Part shown: one piece after another, positions 36,827 to 45,823 of the stretch
How the letters are laid out: each line of letters begins with the position of its first letter
Position numbering within the stretch: position 1 is the first letter of the stretch
Origin: Flavobacterium sp. WV_118_3
Lineage (GTDB): Bacteria; Bacteroidota; Bacteroidia; Flavobacteriales; Flavobacteriaceae
Assembly (NCBI RefSeq): GCF_039778605.1
Contig: NZ_CP156060.1
Coordinates: 2,852,001 to 2,916,000, forward strand
Direction of reading: 5' to 3'
Length of the DNA stretch: 64,000 nt
Program-made: the position numbers and the translations under genes
The notes under the pieces: generated by a model
What the model was told of the DNA's origin: nothing
The model's input: only the letters and a program-made list of their open reading frames with translations
Databases searched by the model: none

Positions 36827-37606
36827 ATGGATTTACAAACAAAATCAATCGGACTGATCCTTTCCGGCGGTGGAACCAAAGGATTGGCGCATGCCGGAGC
36901 GATAAAATTTTTAGAAGAAAAAAACATACGGCCAATCCATATTGCCGGAACCAGTGCCGGTTCGATTATCGGAACCTTATATGCCTGGGGAAAGTCACCC
37001 GAAGAGATTCTGGAATTTTTTAAGTCGATTTATTTTTTCCACTGGAAACACTTTACACTAAAAAAAGCCGGGCTAATCGATTCGGAATCGTTTAAAAAGT
37101 ATTTCAGTTCCATTTTTGAAGACGCTACTTTAGGCGATCTGAAAATACAAACCCATATTACGGCCACCGACATGGTAAAAGGCAAGCTGAAAATTTTTAG
37201 CCCCGACACCAAAATTGTCGATGCCATTCTGGCCTCCTCCTCATTTCCGGGTGTGATGTCGCCCTACGAAATCAAAGGAAGCATTTATAGTGATGGCGGC
37301 ATTCTGAATCATTTCCCAACCGATGTATTACAGGGTCGCTGCGACACACTGATTGGTGTCTATGTGAGTCCGATTCAGAAAATCGAAGCCAAAGACCTCT
37401 CGTCGATAAAAGCGGTGACCACACGTGCTTTCGATCTGCTTTCGGCCAATTCGAATATGCAGAAATTCAACAATTGCGACTGGGTGATCGAACCGGAAGA
37501 ATTATCCATTTTCAGCACTTTCGAAACCAACAAAACCCGGATGGAAGCGATTTTTAATATCGGATATGAGGCGGCAAAAAAATCCTATCTCGAATTGAAA
37601 TTATAA
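36827..37606 (+). CDS. Patatin-like phospholipase
   Basis: A 259-residue alpha/beta hydrolase of the patatin family. The oxyanion loop SGGGTKGLAHAGAIKFL is at about residues 13-29, the nucleophile elbow GTSAGS at 40-45 and the catalytic dyad Asp in YSDGGILNHFP (DGG). It has no signal peptide and no C-terminal barrel, so it is a cytoplasmic or peripheral lipid acyl hydrolase, not a type V autotransporter like PlpD. A -7-like TAACTTTA at 36803-36810 drives it, divergent from the thioredoxin-like gene. Confidence 0.92.
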   Translation: MDLQTKSIGLILSGGGTKGLAHAGAIKFLEEKNIRPIHIAGTSAGSIIGTLYAWGKSPEEILEFFKSIYFFHWKHFTLKKAGLIDSESFKKYFSSIFEDATLGDLKIQTHITATDMVKGKLKIFSPDTKIVDAILASSSFPGVMSPYEIKGSIYSDGGILNHFPTDVLQGRCDTLIGVYVSPIQKIEAKDLSSIKAVTTRAFDLLSANSNMQKFNNCDWVIEPEELSIFSTFETNKTRMEAIFNIGYEAAKKSYLELKL

Positions 37607-37685
37607 ACCAATCCCTTTTCTTTGGATGCTCACGGCTTGTTTAAGAAATATTTACGGACTTCGTTTTAAAAAAACAGATAATAAC

Positions 37686-37693
37686 TATATTTG
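37686..37693 (+). promoter_or_regulatory. -7 element TATATTTG for pyrH-frr
   Basis: Exact TAnnTTTG match 21 bases upstream of the pyrH ATG. Confidence 0.65.
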
Positions 37694-37714
37694 CACCACT
37701 AAACAAAACTTGCA

Positions 37715-38422
37715 ATGAAATACAAAAGAATTCTTTTGAAACTAAGTGGTGAAGCTTTAATGGGAGAACGCCAATATGGTATTGATCCGAAAAGGTTGGC
37801 CGAATATGCTGCTGAAATTAAACAAATCCATGACAACGGTGTTGAAATCGCCATTGTAATTGGAGGTGGAAATATTTTCAGAGGTGTAGCCGGAGCCAGT
37901 AACGGAATGGACAGAGTTCAAGGGGATTATATGGGAATGTTAGCCACTGTAATCAACGGAATGGCGTTACAAGGTGCTTTGGAAGAAGCCGGAATGCAAA
38001 CCCGTTTACAAACTGCTTTGAAAATTGAGGCTATTGCCGAACCGTATATCAAAAGAAGAGCGGTACGTCATCTTGAAAAAGGACGAATCGTAATCTTCGG
38101 TGCCGGAACCGGTAACCCGTATTTCACAACCGATACCGCAGCCGTTTTAAGAGGTGTGGAAATTAATGCCGATGTAATCCTGAAAGGTACCCGCGTAGAT
38201 GGTGTATATACTGCCGATCCGGAAAAAGATGCCAATGCCGTGAAATTCGACTATATTTCTTTTGATGAGGTATTGAAAAAAGGATTGAATGTAATGGACA
38301 CTACCGCTTTCACGTTAAGTCAGGAAAACGAATTACCAATTATCGTTTTCGACATGAACAAAGAAGGTAATTTATTAAAAGTTTGTGAAGGAGCGACTGT
38401 TGGAACAACAGTAAATATTTAA
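37715..38422 (+). CDS. pyrH: UMP kinase
   Basis: A 235-residue amino-acid-kinase-fold enzyme that phosphorylates UMP to [23 protein letters not shown] at the N-terminus is the substrate and ATP-binding signature, with [24 protein letters not shown] and [14 protein letters not shown]. It is hexameric and allosterically controlled in bacteria. Cotranscribed with frr, the standard pyrH-frr order, with a 24-base gap. Confidence 0.97.
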   Translation: MKYKRILLKLSGEALMGERQYGIDPKRLAEYAAEIKQIHDNGVEIAIVIGGGNIFRGVAGASNGMDRVQGDYMGMLATVINGMALQGALEEAGMQTRLQTALKIEAIAEPYIKRRAVRHLEKGRIVIFGAGTGNPYFTTDTAAVLRGVEINADVILKGTRVDGVYTADPEKDANAVKFDYISFDEVLKKGLNVMDTTAFTLSQENELPIIVFDMNKEGNLLKVCEGATVGTTVNI

Positions 38423-38446
38423 TTTTGAATTATAAAAATTAGTATC

Positions 38447-39010
38447 ATGACCGAAGAAATTAATTTTATTTTAGATAGCACCAAAGAATCGATGAACGGT
38501 TCTTTAGAGCACCTTGAAAAAGCATTCCTAAACATCCGTGCCGGAAAAGCAACCCCTCAGATGTTGGGTGGTGTTTTTGTAGACTATTACGGATCTCAGA
38601 CGCCACTTTCACAGGTTGCTAATGTAAACACACCGGATGCGCGTACGATTACTGTTACGCCATGGGAGAAAAACATGTTACAACCTATCGAAAAGGCCAT
38701 TATGATTGCCAATCTTGGTTTTAATCCGATGAATAATGGTGACAATATCATCATTAGTGTTCCGCCATTAACCGAAGAGCGTCGTCGCGACCTGGTAAAA
38801 CAGGCTAAATCGGAAGCGGAAGATGCTAAAATCAGTATCCGAAATTCCCGTAAAGAAGCGAATACCGATATCAAAAAATTAGAAAAAGACGGAACATCCG
38901 AGGATATCTGCAAAAGTGCCGAAGAAGACGTTCAGAAATTAACGGACATTTACATTAAAAAGATTGACGAGGCTTTGGTTGCAAAAGAAGCCGAAATCAT
39001 GAAAGTATAA
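38447..39010 (+). CDS. frr: Ribosome recycling factor
   Basis: A 187-residue tRNA-mimic protein that, with EF-G, splits the ribosome after termination. Typical segments: LEKAFLNIRAGKATPQML near 23-40, TPLSQVANVNTPDARTITVTPW, and PPLTEERRRDLVKQAKSEAED. Length is usual (about 185). Follows pyrH and precedes a terminator. Confidence 0.97.
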   Translation: MTEEINFILDSTKESMNGSLEHLEKAFLNIRAGKATPQMLGGVFVDYYGSQTPLSQVANVNTPDARTITVTPWEKNMLQPIEKAIMIANLGFNPMNNGDNIIISVPPLTEERRRDLVKQAKSEAEDAKISIRNSRKEANTDIKKLEKDGTSEDICKSAEEDVQKLTDIYIKKIDEALVAKEAEIMKV

Positions 39011-39017
39011 GTAAAAG

Positions 39018-39042
39018 ATCCGCTCCACAGCGGATTTTTTAT
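39018..39042 (+). terminator. Rho-independent terminator after frr
   Basis: Stem ATCCGCT / AGCGGAT, loop CCAC, followed by T run. Confidence 0.88.
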
Positions 39043-39113
39043 TAGAACGGATTTGCAAACCTATTTTCATTTTAAATTAAAATAAGAAGCTATCTTTTTG
39101 ACAGGCTTTTTAT

Positions 39114-39121
39114 TACCTTTG
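39114..39121 (+). promoter_or_regulatory. -7 element TACCTTTG for asnS
   Basis: Exact TAnnTTTG match about 50 bases upstream of the asnS ATG; TTG at 39098-39100 is closer than the usual -33 spacing. Confidence 0.55.
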
Positions 39122-39171
39122 CGGGCATTGCAAATTTTTTTTCACTTAAAATCAATATAAAAATCATTACA

Positions 39172-40605
39172 ATGAAGCACACTAAAGTTAAGGACCTGCT
39201 AAACGGTACGAAGACATTGCATGAAGTAAAAGCAAAAGGTTGGGTTAGAACATTTAGAAATAATCAGTTTATCGCGTTGAATGACGGTTCTACGATAAAT
39301 AATATTCAGTGTGTTGTTGATTTTGAAAATACTCCGGATGAAACCCTAAAACGAATCACTACCGGTGCAGCCGTGAGCGTTACCGGTACATTGGTAGAAA
39401 GTCAGGGTGCCGGACAAACGGTGGAAATCCAGGTGACAAAACTGGAAATTCTAGGGGATTCCGATCCGGAAAAATACCCGATGCAACCGAAAAAACACTC
39501 GTTGGAGTTTTTACGTGAAAATGCGCATTTACGAATCCGTACCAACTCTTTCGGAGCCATTATGCGCGTACGTTCGACTTTATCGTTTGCCGTACACCAA
39601 TATTTCCAGGAAAAAGGCTTTTTCTATGTAAATACACCTATCATCACCGGATCGGATGCTGAAGGTGCCGGAGAAATGTTCCGCGTTACCGCATTGCCTT
39701 TCGACGGTACGCCAAGAACCGAAGACGGACAGGTAAACTTTAAAGAAGATTTCTTCGGAAAAGAAACCAATTTAACCGTATCGGGTCAGCTGGAAGGCGA
39801 AACCTATGCGATGGCTTTAGGTCAGATTTATACCTTTGGCCCTACTTTCCGCGCCGAAAACTCGAATACTTCACGCCATTTGGCTGAGTTCTGGATGATC
39901 GAACCGGAAGTAGCTTTTAACAATCTGGCGGACAACATGGATCTGGCCGAAGATTTTATCAAATATGTGATCAAATATACGGTGGACAAATGTGGCGATG
40001 ATCTGAAATTCTTAGAACAACGTTTACTGGACGAAGAAAAATCAAAACCACAGGCCGAAAGAAGCGAAATGTCCTTATTGGAAAAATTAAGCTTTGTAAT
40101 GGACAATAACTTTAAACGCGTAAGTTATACCGAGGCAATTGATATCCTGAAAAGCTCCAAACCAAATAAAAATAAAAAATTCAACTATATCATTGACGAA
40201 TGGGGTGCCGATTTACAAAGCGAACACGAGCGCTATCTTGTAGAGAAACACTTTAAATGTCCGGTAATTTTATTTGATTACCCGGCAAAAATCAAAGCGT
40301 TCTATATGCGTTTGAACGAAGACGGAAAAACGGTTCGCGCTATGGACATCCTATTCCCTGGAATCGGAGAAATCGTAGGTGGATCACAACGGGAAGAGCG
40401 TCTGGATGTATTATTACAAAAGATCGCCGACCTTGGAATCGATGAAAAAGAATTGTGGTGGTATCTGGATACCCGTCGCTTCGGAACAGCCGTTCACAGT
40501 GGTTTCGGACTTGGTTTCGAAAGACTGGTATTGTTCGTAACCGGTATGTCTAACATCCGTGACGTAATTCCATTCCCAAGAACGCCGCAAAACGCTGAAT
40601 TCTAA
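39172..40605 (+). CDS. asnS: Asparaginyl-tRNA synthetase
   Basis: A 477-residue class IIb synthetase that charges tRNA-Asn. An N-terminal OB-fold anticodon-binding domain (about 15-105, [18 protein letters not shown]) is followed by the catalytic domain with motif 2 ([25 protein letters not shown]) and motif 3 ([29 protein letters not shown]). The AEF...ExE pattern and the long segment before motif 3 favour AsnRS over AspRS. Presence of asnS implies direct Asn-tRNA formation. Confidence 0.96.
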   Translation: MKHTKVKDLLNGTKTLHEVKAKGWVRTFRNNQFIALNDGSTINNIQCVVDFENTPDETLKRITTGAAVSVTGTLVESQGAGQTVEIQVTKLEILGDSDPEKYPMQPKKHSLEFLRENAHLRIRTNSFGAIMRVRSTLSFAVHQYFQEKGFFYVNTPIITGSDAEGAGEMFRVTALPFDGTPRTEDGQVNFKEDFFGKETNLTVSGQLEGETYAMALGQIYTFGPTFRAENSNTSRHLAEFWMIEPEVAFNNLADNMDLAEDFIKYVIKYTVDKCGDDLKFLEQRLLDEEKSKPQAERSEMSLLEKLSFVMDNNFKRVSYTEAIDILKSSKPNKNKKFNYIIDEWGADLQSEHERYLVEKHFKCPVILFDYPAKIKAFYMRLNEDGKTVRAMDILFPGIGEIVGGSQREERLDVLLQKIADLGIDEKELWWYLDTRRFGTAVHSGFGLGFERLVLFVTGMSNIRDVIPFPRTPQNAEF

Positions 40606-40686
40606 TTCTGGAATCGTTTATCTGTCAGGTTACACTGAAAATGTGTTAATTTCGGTTTCACATCACAGTACCTGCTAAACTTATAC

Positions 40687-40739
40687 TAACCTTTGCCGAT
40701 TTTTTTTTATTTTTGAAAATAATAATTTGGCAAAGGTTA
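40687..40739 (+). promoter_or_regulatory. rpoN promoter between 11-base inverted repeats
   Basis: TAACCTTTGCC at 40687-40697 and GGCAAAGGTTA at 40729-40739 are perfect inverted copies. Between them, TATTTTTG at 40708-40715 is an exact -7 element. The loop of 31 bases is too long for a terminator, so an operator or looping site is more likely. Confidence 0.5.
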
Positions 40740-40800
40740 CTTTATTATGGCCGTATCCTACTGCCTCTGATTAACCCAAAACCGAATACACAATACAAAA

Positions 40801-42264
40801 ATGCTTAAACAACATTTACAGCTCAAATTATCGCAAAAGCTATCCCCTCAGCAAATCCAACTGATGAAGTTGATTCAATTGCCTACGCAGGCTTTTGAAC
40901 AACGTCTGAAGGAAGAACTTGTGGAAAATCCGGCTTTGGAAACCGGAAAAGAGGACGCTATGGAGCATGACGAATATGAAGACGATAATTATGACGAATA
41001 CGACGATTATGACAATGAACGCATTGATGCCGACGAAATCAATATCGACGAGTATTTGAGCAACGATGAAACGCCCGATTATAAGCTACAAGCCAATAAT
41101 TATAGTGATGACGACGAAGACCGCAGTCTTCCGTTTGCCGCTCCGGTGAGTTTTCACCAGGATTTGATCAACCAATTAAATACGTTTATCCTTTCCGACA
41201 GTGAGCGCGAAATAGCCGAGTTTTTAGTTGGAAGTATCGACGATATGGGCTATATCCGCCGCGATATTCAGGATATCGTAGACGATATGGCTTTTACGCA
41301 GGGCATTTATACCGACGAACAAAATGTGGAGCGTATTCTAAACATTATCCACGAATTGGAACCGTCGGGTGTTGGCGCGCGCGACCTGCAGGAATGTTTG
41401 TTGTTACAACTTCGCCATAAAACGCCAACTGAAGCGATCGAACTTGCCATCGACATACTCGAAAACCAGTTTGATGCGTTTACCAAAAAACATTACGACA
41501 AATTACTGCAGAAATACGATATCTCACAGGAGCAACTCCGCAAGGCGATTGACGAAATCGAAAAACTAAACCCAAAACCGGGTGGTTCGTTCGACACCAA
41601 TTCCCGTACTGTAGAGCATGTGGTTCCGGATTTTTCAATCCGCCTGATCGACGGCGAACTGGAACTTTCATTAAACGGAAGAAACGCACCGGAATTGCAC
41701 GTTTCCAAAGATTATCAGGAAATGCTGCAAACGTACAAGGAATCCCGTGAAAAATCGAGTTCTCAAAAAGATGCCGTACAGTTTATCAAACAAAAACTGG
41801 ATTCGGCCAAATGGTTTATCGATGCGATCAAACAGCGTAACGAAACCTTATTTGTGACGATGAACGCGATCATGCATTACCAACAGGAGTATTTTCTTGA
41901 TGGCGATGAAACCAAGCTCAAACCGATGATCTTAAAAGACATCGCCGATATGGTTGGTTTGGATATTTCGACGGTTTCCCGAGTAGCCAACAGCAAATAT
42001 GTAGAAACCCCCTACGGCACAAAACTGATCAAGGAATTCTTTTCGGAAGCTATGAAAAACGATCAGGGGGAAGATGTTTCGACCATCGAGATTAAAAAGA
42101 TTTTACAGAATGTAATCGAAGAGGAAGACAAAAGTAAGCCGCTTCCCGACGACAAACTAGCCGATATCTTAAAAGAAAAAGGCTATCCGATTGCCCGAAG
42201 AACGATCGCCAAATACCGTGAACAGCTGGATATTCCGGTGGCACGTATGCGAAAAAAAATATAA
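40801..42264 (+). CDS. rpoN: RNA polymerase sigma-54 factor
   Basis: A 487-residue sigma-54. Region I is the Gln/Leu-rich activator-interacting segment (LQLKLSQKLSPQQIQLMKLIQLPTQ in part, residues 6-30) ending ENPALE; an acidic region II follows (about 50-90); the core-binding domain, the helix-turn-helix DIADMVGLDISTVSRVANSKY, and the RpoN box ARRTIAKYREQL near the C-terminus are intact. It directs transcription from -24/-12 promoters with AAA+ activators. No activator or obvious sigma-54 promoter is present in this window. The promoter has an unusual inverted repeat. Confidence 0.97.
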   Translation: MLKQHLQLKLSQKLSPQQIQLMKLIQLPTQAFEQRLKEELVENPALETGKEDAMEHDEYEDDNYDEYDDYDNERIDADEINIDEYLSNDETPDYKLQANNYSDDDEDRSLPFAAPVSFHQDLINQLNTFILSDSEREIAEFLVGSIDDMGYIRRDIQDIVDDMAFTQGIYTDEQNVERILNIIHELEPSGVGARDLQECLLLQLRHKTPTEAIELAIDILENQFDAFTKKHYDKLLQKYDISQEQLRKAIDEIEKLNPKPGGSFDTNSRTVEHVVPDFSIRLIDGELELSLNGRNAPELHVSKDYQEMLQTYKESREKSSSQKDAVQFIKQKLDSAKWFIDAIKQRNETLFVTMNAIMHYQQEYFLDGDETKLKPMILKDIADMVGLDISTVSRVANSKYVETPYGTKLIKEFFSEAMKNDQGEDVSTIEIKKILQNVIEEEDKSKPLPDDKLADILKEKGYPIARRTIAKYREQLDIPVARMRKKI

Positions 42265-42290
42265 TTGCCGATTTAAAACCAATCACTTCA

Positions 42291-42905
42291 ATGGATTTCA
42301 AAAAGATTTTCCCGTTATTTTCTTATTTGTTCCATCCGCTGTTTATTTCGGTTTATGCCGCATTGTTTTATTTTTTCGTCACCCGGAATTATTTTTATCC
42401 GCATGAGATTTATCTGATCCTGTTTCAGGTGGTTATTCTGACGTTATTTTTACCGGTTTCGACTTATTTTTTACTAAAATCACTCGGCCTGATTCGTTCG
42501 GGGATTATGTTGTCGGAGAAAAAAGAGCGCCGCTTACCACTGGCTTTTCAGGCGATGTTTTTTCTGGTACTGATCGAACATTCGCTCACCATGCTACCGA
42601 TTCCGGAGTTGTATTTTTTCTTTTTGGGTGCGTTGATCAGTTCGGTTATCACTTTAGTCCTACTCCTATTCCACTTTAAAACCAGTTTACACATGGTCGG
42701 AATTGTTGGGATAACCCTTTTTATCATTGGGATTTCCATGCATTACCATATCCGGTTCGTAAACCTGATTGCTTTTTCGATATGCAGTATCGGAATTGTG
42801 GCTTCGTCCCGTTTGTATATGAATGCCCATTCGATGAAAGAGATTGTCATCGGAATACTGGTTGGCGCTTTACCGCAAATCGGGTTATGGTATTTCTGGT
42901 TATAG
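42291..42905 (+). CDS. PAP2-like integral membrane protein
   Basis: A 204-residue protein with about six hydrophobic segments. FKTSLHMVGIVG and SSRLYMNAHSMKEIVIGILVG sit where PAP2 phosphatases have the SGH and SRxxxxxH motifs, so it is probably a distant or degenerate PAP2-superfamily member (lipid phosphatase fold); the Lys/Arg motif 1 is weak. It starts 26 bases after rpoN and may be cotranscribed. Its stop overlaps the convergent barrel protein gene by 6 bases. Confidence 0.7.
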   Translation: MDFKKIFPLFSYLFHPLFISVYAALFYFFVTRNYFYPHEIYLILFQVVILTLFLPVSTYFLLKSLGLIRSGIMLSEKKERRLPLAFQAMFFLVLIEHSLTMLPIPELYFFFLGALISSVITLVLLLFHFKTSLHMVGIVGITLFIIGISMHYHIRFVNLIAFSICSIGIVASSRLYMNAHSMKEIVIGILVGALPQIGLWYFWL

Positions 42906-43601
42906 AATGTAGAAAATTACCAGAAAGCTAAAAACATTCATTTTGATTTTTTCACCATCGATCTCACCCGATTTAAACAATGGGTTTAGTCCGTAATAGG
43001 CGTAGGCATTAAACGTATTATAACCGATTCCGACATACGGTCCGTATTGGAATTTATTCAGGTCGGAATTATTAAATACTTTGATTTTTTCGGTACTTCC
43101 GGTATACACCGATTTACTATAGAGCAGGTAACTAAACTTAAATCCGGAATAGATTCTCCAGAATTTATGGCTTTCCGGTGTGGAGGTTCGCCAACGCACT
43201 TCGATCGGAATATCCAGATAGTGGGTTTCCAGTTTATTTTTTTCGAAATCGGAACTGATCGAGTAATTCGCAATACCATCGATCTCTTCAATTTTCATGT
43301 TTTGACGAAAACTGTTATATGTATAACCAATTCCCGGCGCTATGGCAAAAGTACGTTTATCGTTTAGCGGAATATCGCGGAGAATACCAGCGCTCAGACC
43401 CAATGAAAAGGAGTTTTGCGAAAAGCCACGCGGACTATTTCGCACTAAGTTATAAGCAATACTGATATAAAACTGATCTTCCCGGTACAGCGAGTCTACG
43501 ACAACTTTCTTTTCTTCTTCTTTTTTTACCGTTTCTTCGGTTTGTGCCCAAAGACCTACGGGAAGGATTAATAAGAGATATAGCAGGCCAACTTTAATCA
43601 T
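42900..43601 (-). CDS. Outer-membrane beta-barrel protein
   Basis: A 233-residue protein with a signal peptide (1-19, ending PVGLWAQ), a Lys/Glu-rich linker (20-36), and alternating amphipathic strands (FYISIAYNLVRN, FSLGLSAGILRDI, FAIAPGIGYTYN, HYLDIPIEVRWR, WRIYSGFKFSYLL, FQYGPYVGIGYN, VFSFLVIFYIL). This fits the PorT-family/OMP_b-brl_2 barrels. The C-terminal strand ends in Leu, not Phe. It is not the gliding protein SprT/PorT as I know it. Ligand and role are unknown. Confidence 0.78.
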   Translation of the reverse strand: MIKVGLLYLLLILPVGLWAQTEETVKKEEEKKVVVDSLYREDQFYISIAYNLVRNSPRGFSQNSFSLGLSAGILRDIPLNDKRTFAIAPGIGYTYNSFRQNMKIEEIDGIANYSISSDFEKNKLETHYLDIPIEVRWRTSTPESHKFWRIYSGFKFSYLLYSKSVYTGSTEKIKVFNNSDLNKFQYGPYVGIGYNTFNAYAYYGLNPLFKSGEIDGEKIKMNVFSFLVIFYIL

Positions 43602-43675
43602 ACTTTACTTATTTCTGTACTAAAGTAGTAAAAACTAGCTTTACTTTTATGTATTGTCCCGAATCTTTTGACCGT

Positions 43676-44350
43676 TTAAATCAGTCCGATCTTTTTGGCT
43701 TCTTCGATCAACTCTTTGTCACCACCTTTGGAACGTAGCAACTGGCTTTTGATATTGGCTTTTCGTTTTTCCAGTGCACTCATCGACAACGGAATATAGT
43801 TGGGAAGATCGGCCGTTTTAACACCTTGAGAAATCAATAACAGAATCTGACTATCGATAGAATCCCATTTGATGTTTTTCATCATCAGTTCTTTCAGGGC
43901 ATTGGAAATCGTGTGACTGGCAAAGGTTTCGCCTCCATAGATTTTCTCGAATACGTTGGGAAACATTTCAAAATTGATATCGCATTTCGAAATAAACGCC
44001 TCCGGATTGACTTTATTCATGATCTTATCGATCAGCACCGGTTCATTGTGCATCGTTAGCAGCGCAATTTTACACTTTGGGAATTTTTCACGAATCAACA
44101 GTGCCAGATCCACTCCCGATTCGATGTTCATTTCTTTATAAGGCGGCAAGCTAATATCGAGATAAGCAAAGTCGATATCTTTTTTTAGCCTGGAAAAGTT
44201 CATAATGGTCGTATAAGCTGTAGTACAATTATGAGCCGTTGTAAAATTAAGCATCAACTCATCGGTATTAAATTCAGAAAGCAAGTTGATATAACCATCT
44301 AATGTCATTGGATGATCATCTACTAGCAGAATATTTATTTCTTTGGCCAT
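43676..44350 (-). CDS. Response regulator with NarL/LuxR-like output
   Basis: A 224-residue regulator. Receiver domain at 1-130 with acidic pair in ILLVDDHPMTLDG, phospho-acceptor Asp in FAYLDISLPPY, Thr in ALLTMHNEP; the output domain (about 150-224, DSQILLLISQGVKTADLPNYIPLSMSALEKRKANI) looks like a degenerate LuxR-type helix-turn-helix. This type pairs with HisKA_3 kinases such as the TPR kinase encoded at 45824. Divergent from the LytTR regulator gene. Confidence 0.87.
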   Translation of the reverse strand: MAKEINILLVDDHPMTLDGYINLLSEFNTDELMLNFTTAHNCTTAYTTIMNFSRLKKDIDFAYLDISLPPYKEMNIESGVDLALLIREKFPKCKIALLTMHNEPVLIDKIMNKVNPEAFISKCDINFEMFPNVFEKIYGGETFASHTISNALKELMMKNIKWDSIDSQILLLISQGVKTADLPNYIPLSMSALEKRKANIKSQLLRSKGGDKELIEEAKKIGLI

Positions 44351-44445
44351 ACGATTTTTTTTCTATTACAAATCTAACGAAAAAGTACGGAATATCCGTA
44401 AAACAATTTCAGACGAAAGTAATAGCTTGCACTAAAATTAAAGTT

Positions 44446-45162
44446 GTGCATTATCCGTTTTTGCTAATCGATGACGATGAGAAGGTAGCCAAGAACATTC
44501 TGGAAGTTTTTGAAGATTTTGAAGACTTTCTGTGCCTTGGTGTGATTAAGACGAAAGAAGAAGCGATTAACCGGATATTGGAGTTAAAACCCAAACTGGT
44601 GTTCATTGAAATCGCTTCTAAAAAACCGGATTCGGATTTATCATTTGCTATTTTATCCGAACTTAACGAATTTCTGGAAGAATTACCCTATTTTGTGGTA
44701 ATTACTTCTGATGAAAGTCATGCATTTGAAGCTATTAAAAAAGGGGTGTCTGATTACCTGTTAAAACCTTTAAGCCAGAGCGAGTTACGAAAGTGCCTGC
44801 TTCGCTTTCAGAAAAAAAATCCGGTTAAAGAGCCTGAAACTATTTGTGTAAAATCATACGGCGATTATCAGTTTGTGCATTTAAAAGACATTACGCATTT
44901 AAAAGCCGACAATAATACCACCGATATTTACCTTAGCTCCGGTCAGAAAGTTAGCGCTTACAAAACCTTAAAGCATTTTGAAAGTCTGCTTCCTTTTTAC
45001 TTTTTAAGGGTACACAACAGTTCGATCGTAAATATTAATTATGTTTCCCGCATACATTTGGGAAAATTGAAATGTTATTTAAATAATAATGAAATTTCCA
45101 TACCTTTCTCCAAATCGTATAAAGATAACATCGATACCATTATAAGGCGAATTTCATCTTAA
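44446..45162 (+). CDS. LytTR response regulator with Glu at the phospho-acceptor site
   Basis: A 238-residue protein: receiver domain (about 1-120) and LytTR DNA-binding domain (about 135-238: VKSYGDYQFVHLKDITHLKA, FLRVHNSSIVNINYVSRI). The acidic residues (FLLIDDDE), Thr/Ser (VVITSDES) and Lys (YLLKPLS) are kept, but the Asp expected in LVFLDI is Glu (LVFIEIASK). This mimics the phosphorylated state in several receivers. The start is GTG at 44446; the longer frame runs back into the divergent regulator gene and has no intermediate ATG. Target unknown; the adjacent lipoprotein is a candidate. Confidence 0.83.
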   Translation: MHYPFLLIDDDEKVAKNILEVFEDFEDFLCLGVIKTKEEAINRILELKPKLVFIEIASKKPDSDLSFAILSELNEFLEELPYFVVITSDESHAFEAIKKGVSDYLLKPLSQSELRKCLLRFQKKNPVKEPETICVKSYGDYQFVHLKDITHLKADNNTTDIYLSSGQKVSAYKTLKHFESLLPFYFLRVHNSSIVNINYVSRIHLGKLKCYLNNNEISIPFSKSYKDNIDTIIRRISS

Positions 45163-45462
45163 CAAAAACCTATTGTTTACACGTACAAATGATACATCCA
45201 CTAACAAACGCCTTACAACCACTAAATACACGATTAATGATTACCAAAACAGCTTGTTCCTTATCTAATTTTGTAACTGTAATAATGACGGAACAATTTA
45301 AAGCTTTAAACAATTACTAAGATGAGGGAACATGCTTTACACATGACATCTTCAGTAATACTGGTAAGTAATCCCAACTTTCAGCAAAAAAACAAATCAA
45401 ATACCACTACACCACAAAAATGTTGTAGCAACCCCATTTCTTAACATTAAAATATTTTTTTT
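45163..45462 (+). other. Leader region before small lipoprotein, with tiny ORFs
   Basis: This 300-base stretch contains an exact -7 element TAATTTTG at 45266-45273. Downstream are an 11-residue frame (45285-45320, MTEQFKALNNY) and a 40-residue frame (45322-45444, MREHALHMTSS... ending CCSNPIS). The transcript to the lipoprotein would have a leader of about 180 bases. I see no known riboswitch. The 40-residue frame is unproven. Confidence 0.4.
45266..45273 (+). promoter_or_regulatory. -7 element TAATTTTG
   Basis: Exact TAnnTTTG match; predicted transcript start near 45280. Confidence 0.6.
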
Positions 45463-45714
45463 ATGAAAAAAGCTCTTTTTATTTTGACACTTATCATTGT
45501 TGGCGGATTAACATTTTCATGTTCAACTGATGAGTATGATGTAACGCAAGAAACCAGTGCCCGAAAATTCAATACTAATGACGATATGATGCGTGGTACT
45601 GCTGCCGACTCAACAAGTATGCTTCCGAGCTATACTCCAAATACAACTACGGAACCAATCAGCCCGAATCTTGACGATAACGGAGGTGGAACTTTGAACC
45701 CTCCAAAAAGATAA
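45463..45714 (+). CDS. Small lipoprotein of unknown function
   Basis: An 83-residue protein with a lipoprotein signal (LIIVGGLTFSCS, acylated Cys at 20) and a short, disordered-looking mature part rich in Thr, Ser, Asp and Pro (TADSTSMLPSYTPNTTTEPISP and a Gly-rich end). I recognise no domain. It lies between a LytTR regulator and a TPR kinase and is bounded by its own promoter and a strong terminator, so it may be a target or a sensor input of the neighbouring regulators. Confidence 0.7.
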   Translation: MKKALFILTLIIVGGLTFSCSTDEYDVTQETSARKFNTNDDMMRGTAADSTSMLPSYTPNTTTEPISPNLDDNGGGTLNPPKR

Positions 45715-45739
45715 TATAAAAACGAACGTTTTTTTTTGA

Positions 45740-45787
45740 CCTGGGCAATATAAGTTGCGATATTAACTTATATTGCCTAGGTTTTTT
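45740..45787 (+). terminator. Strong rho-independent terminator
   Basis: 17-base stem CCTGGGCAATATAAGTT / AACTTATATTGCCTAGG (one G-T pair), 8-base loop, T run. Ends the small lipoprotein transcript. Confidence 0.93.
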
Positions 45788-45791
45788 ATAT

Positions 45792-45799
45792 TATTTTTG
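45792..45799 (+). promoter_or_regulatory. -7 element TATTTTTG
   Basis: Exact TAnnTTTG match 24 bases before the TTG start of the TPR kinase, supporting that start. Confidence 0.6.
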
Positions 45800-45823
45800 A
45801 TCAATCCCTAATTCGCAACCATT

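Noticed and set aside
40729..40750. TTGGCAAAGG as a sigma-54 promoter upstream of rpoN
   Set aside because: GG is present but the GC at -12 is absent at the required spacing; the sequence is better explained as an arm of the inverted repeat.
42900..43601. Barrel protein as the T9SS protein PorT/SprT
   Set aside because: Apart from the general barrel pattern, the conserved N-terminal region of SprT that I know is absent.
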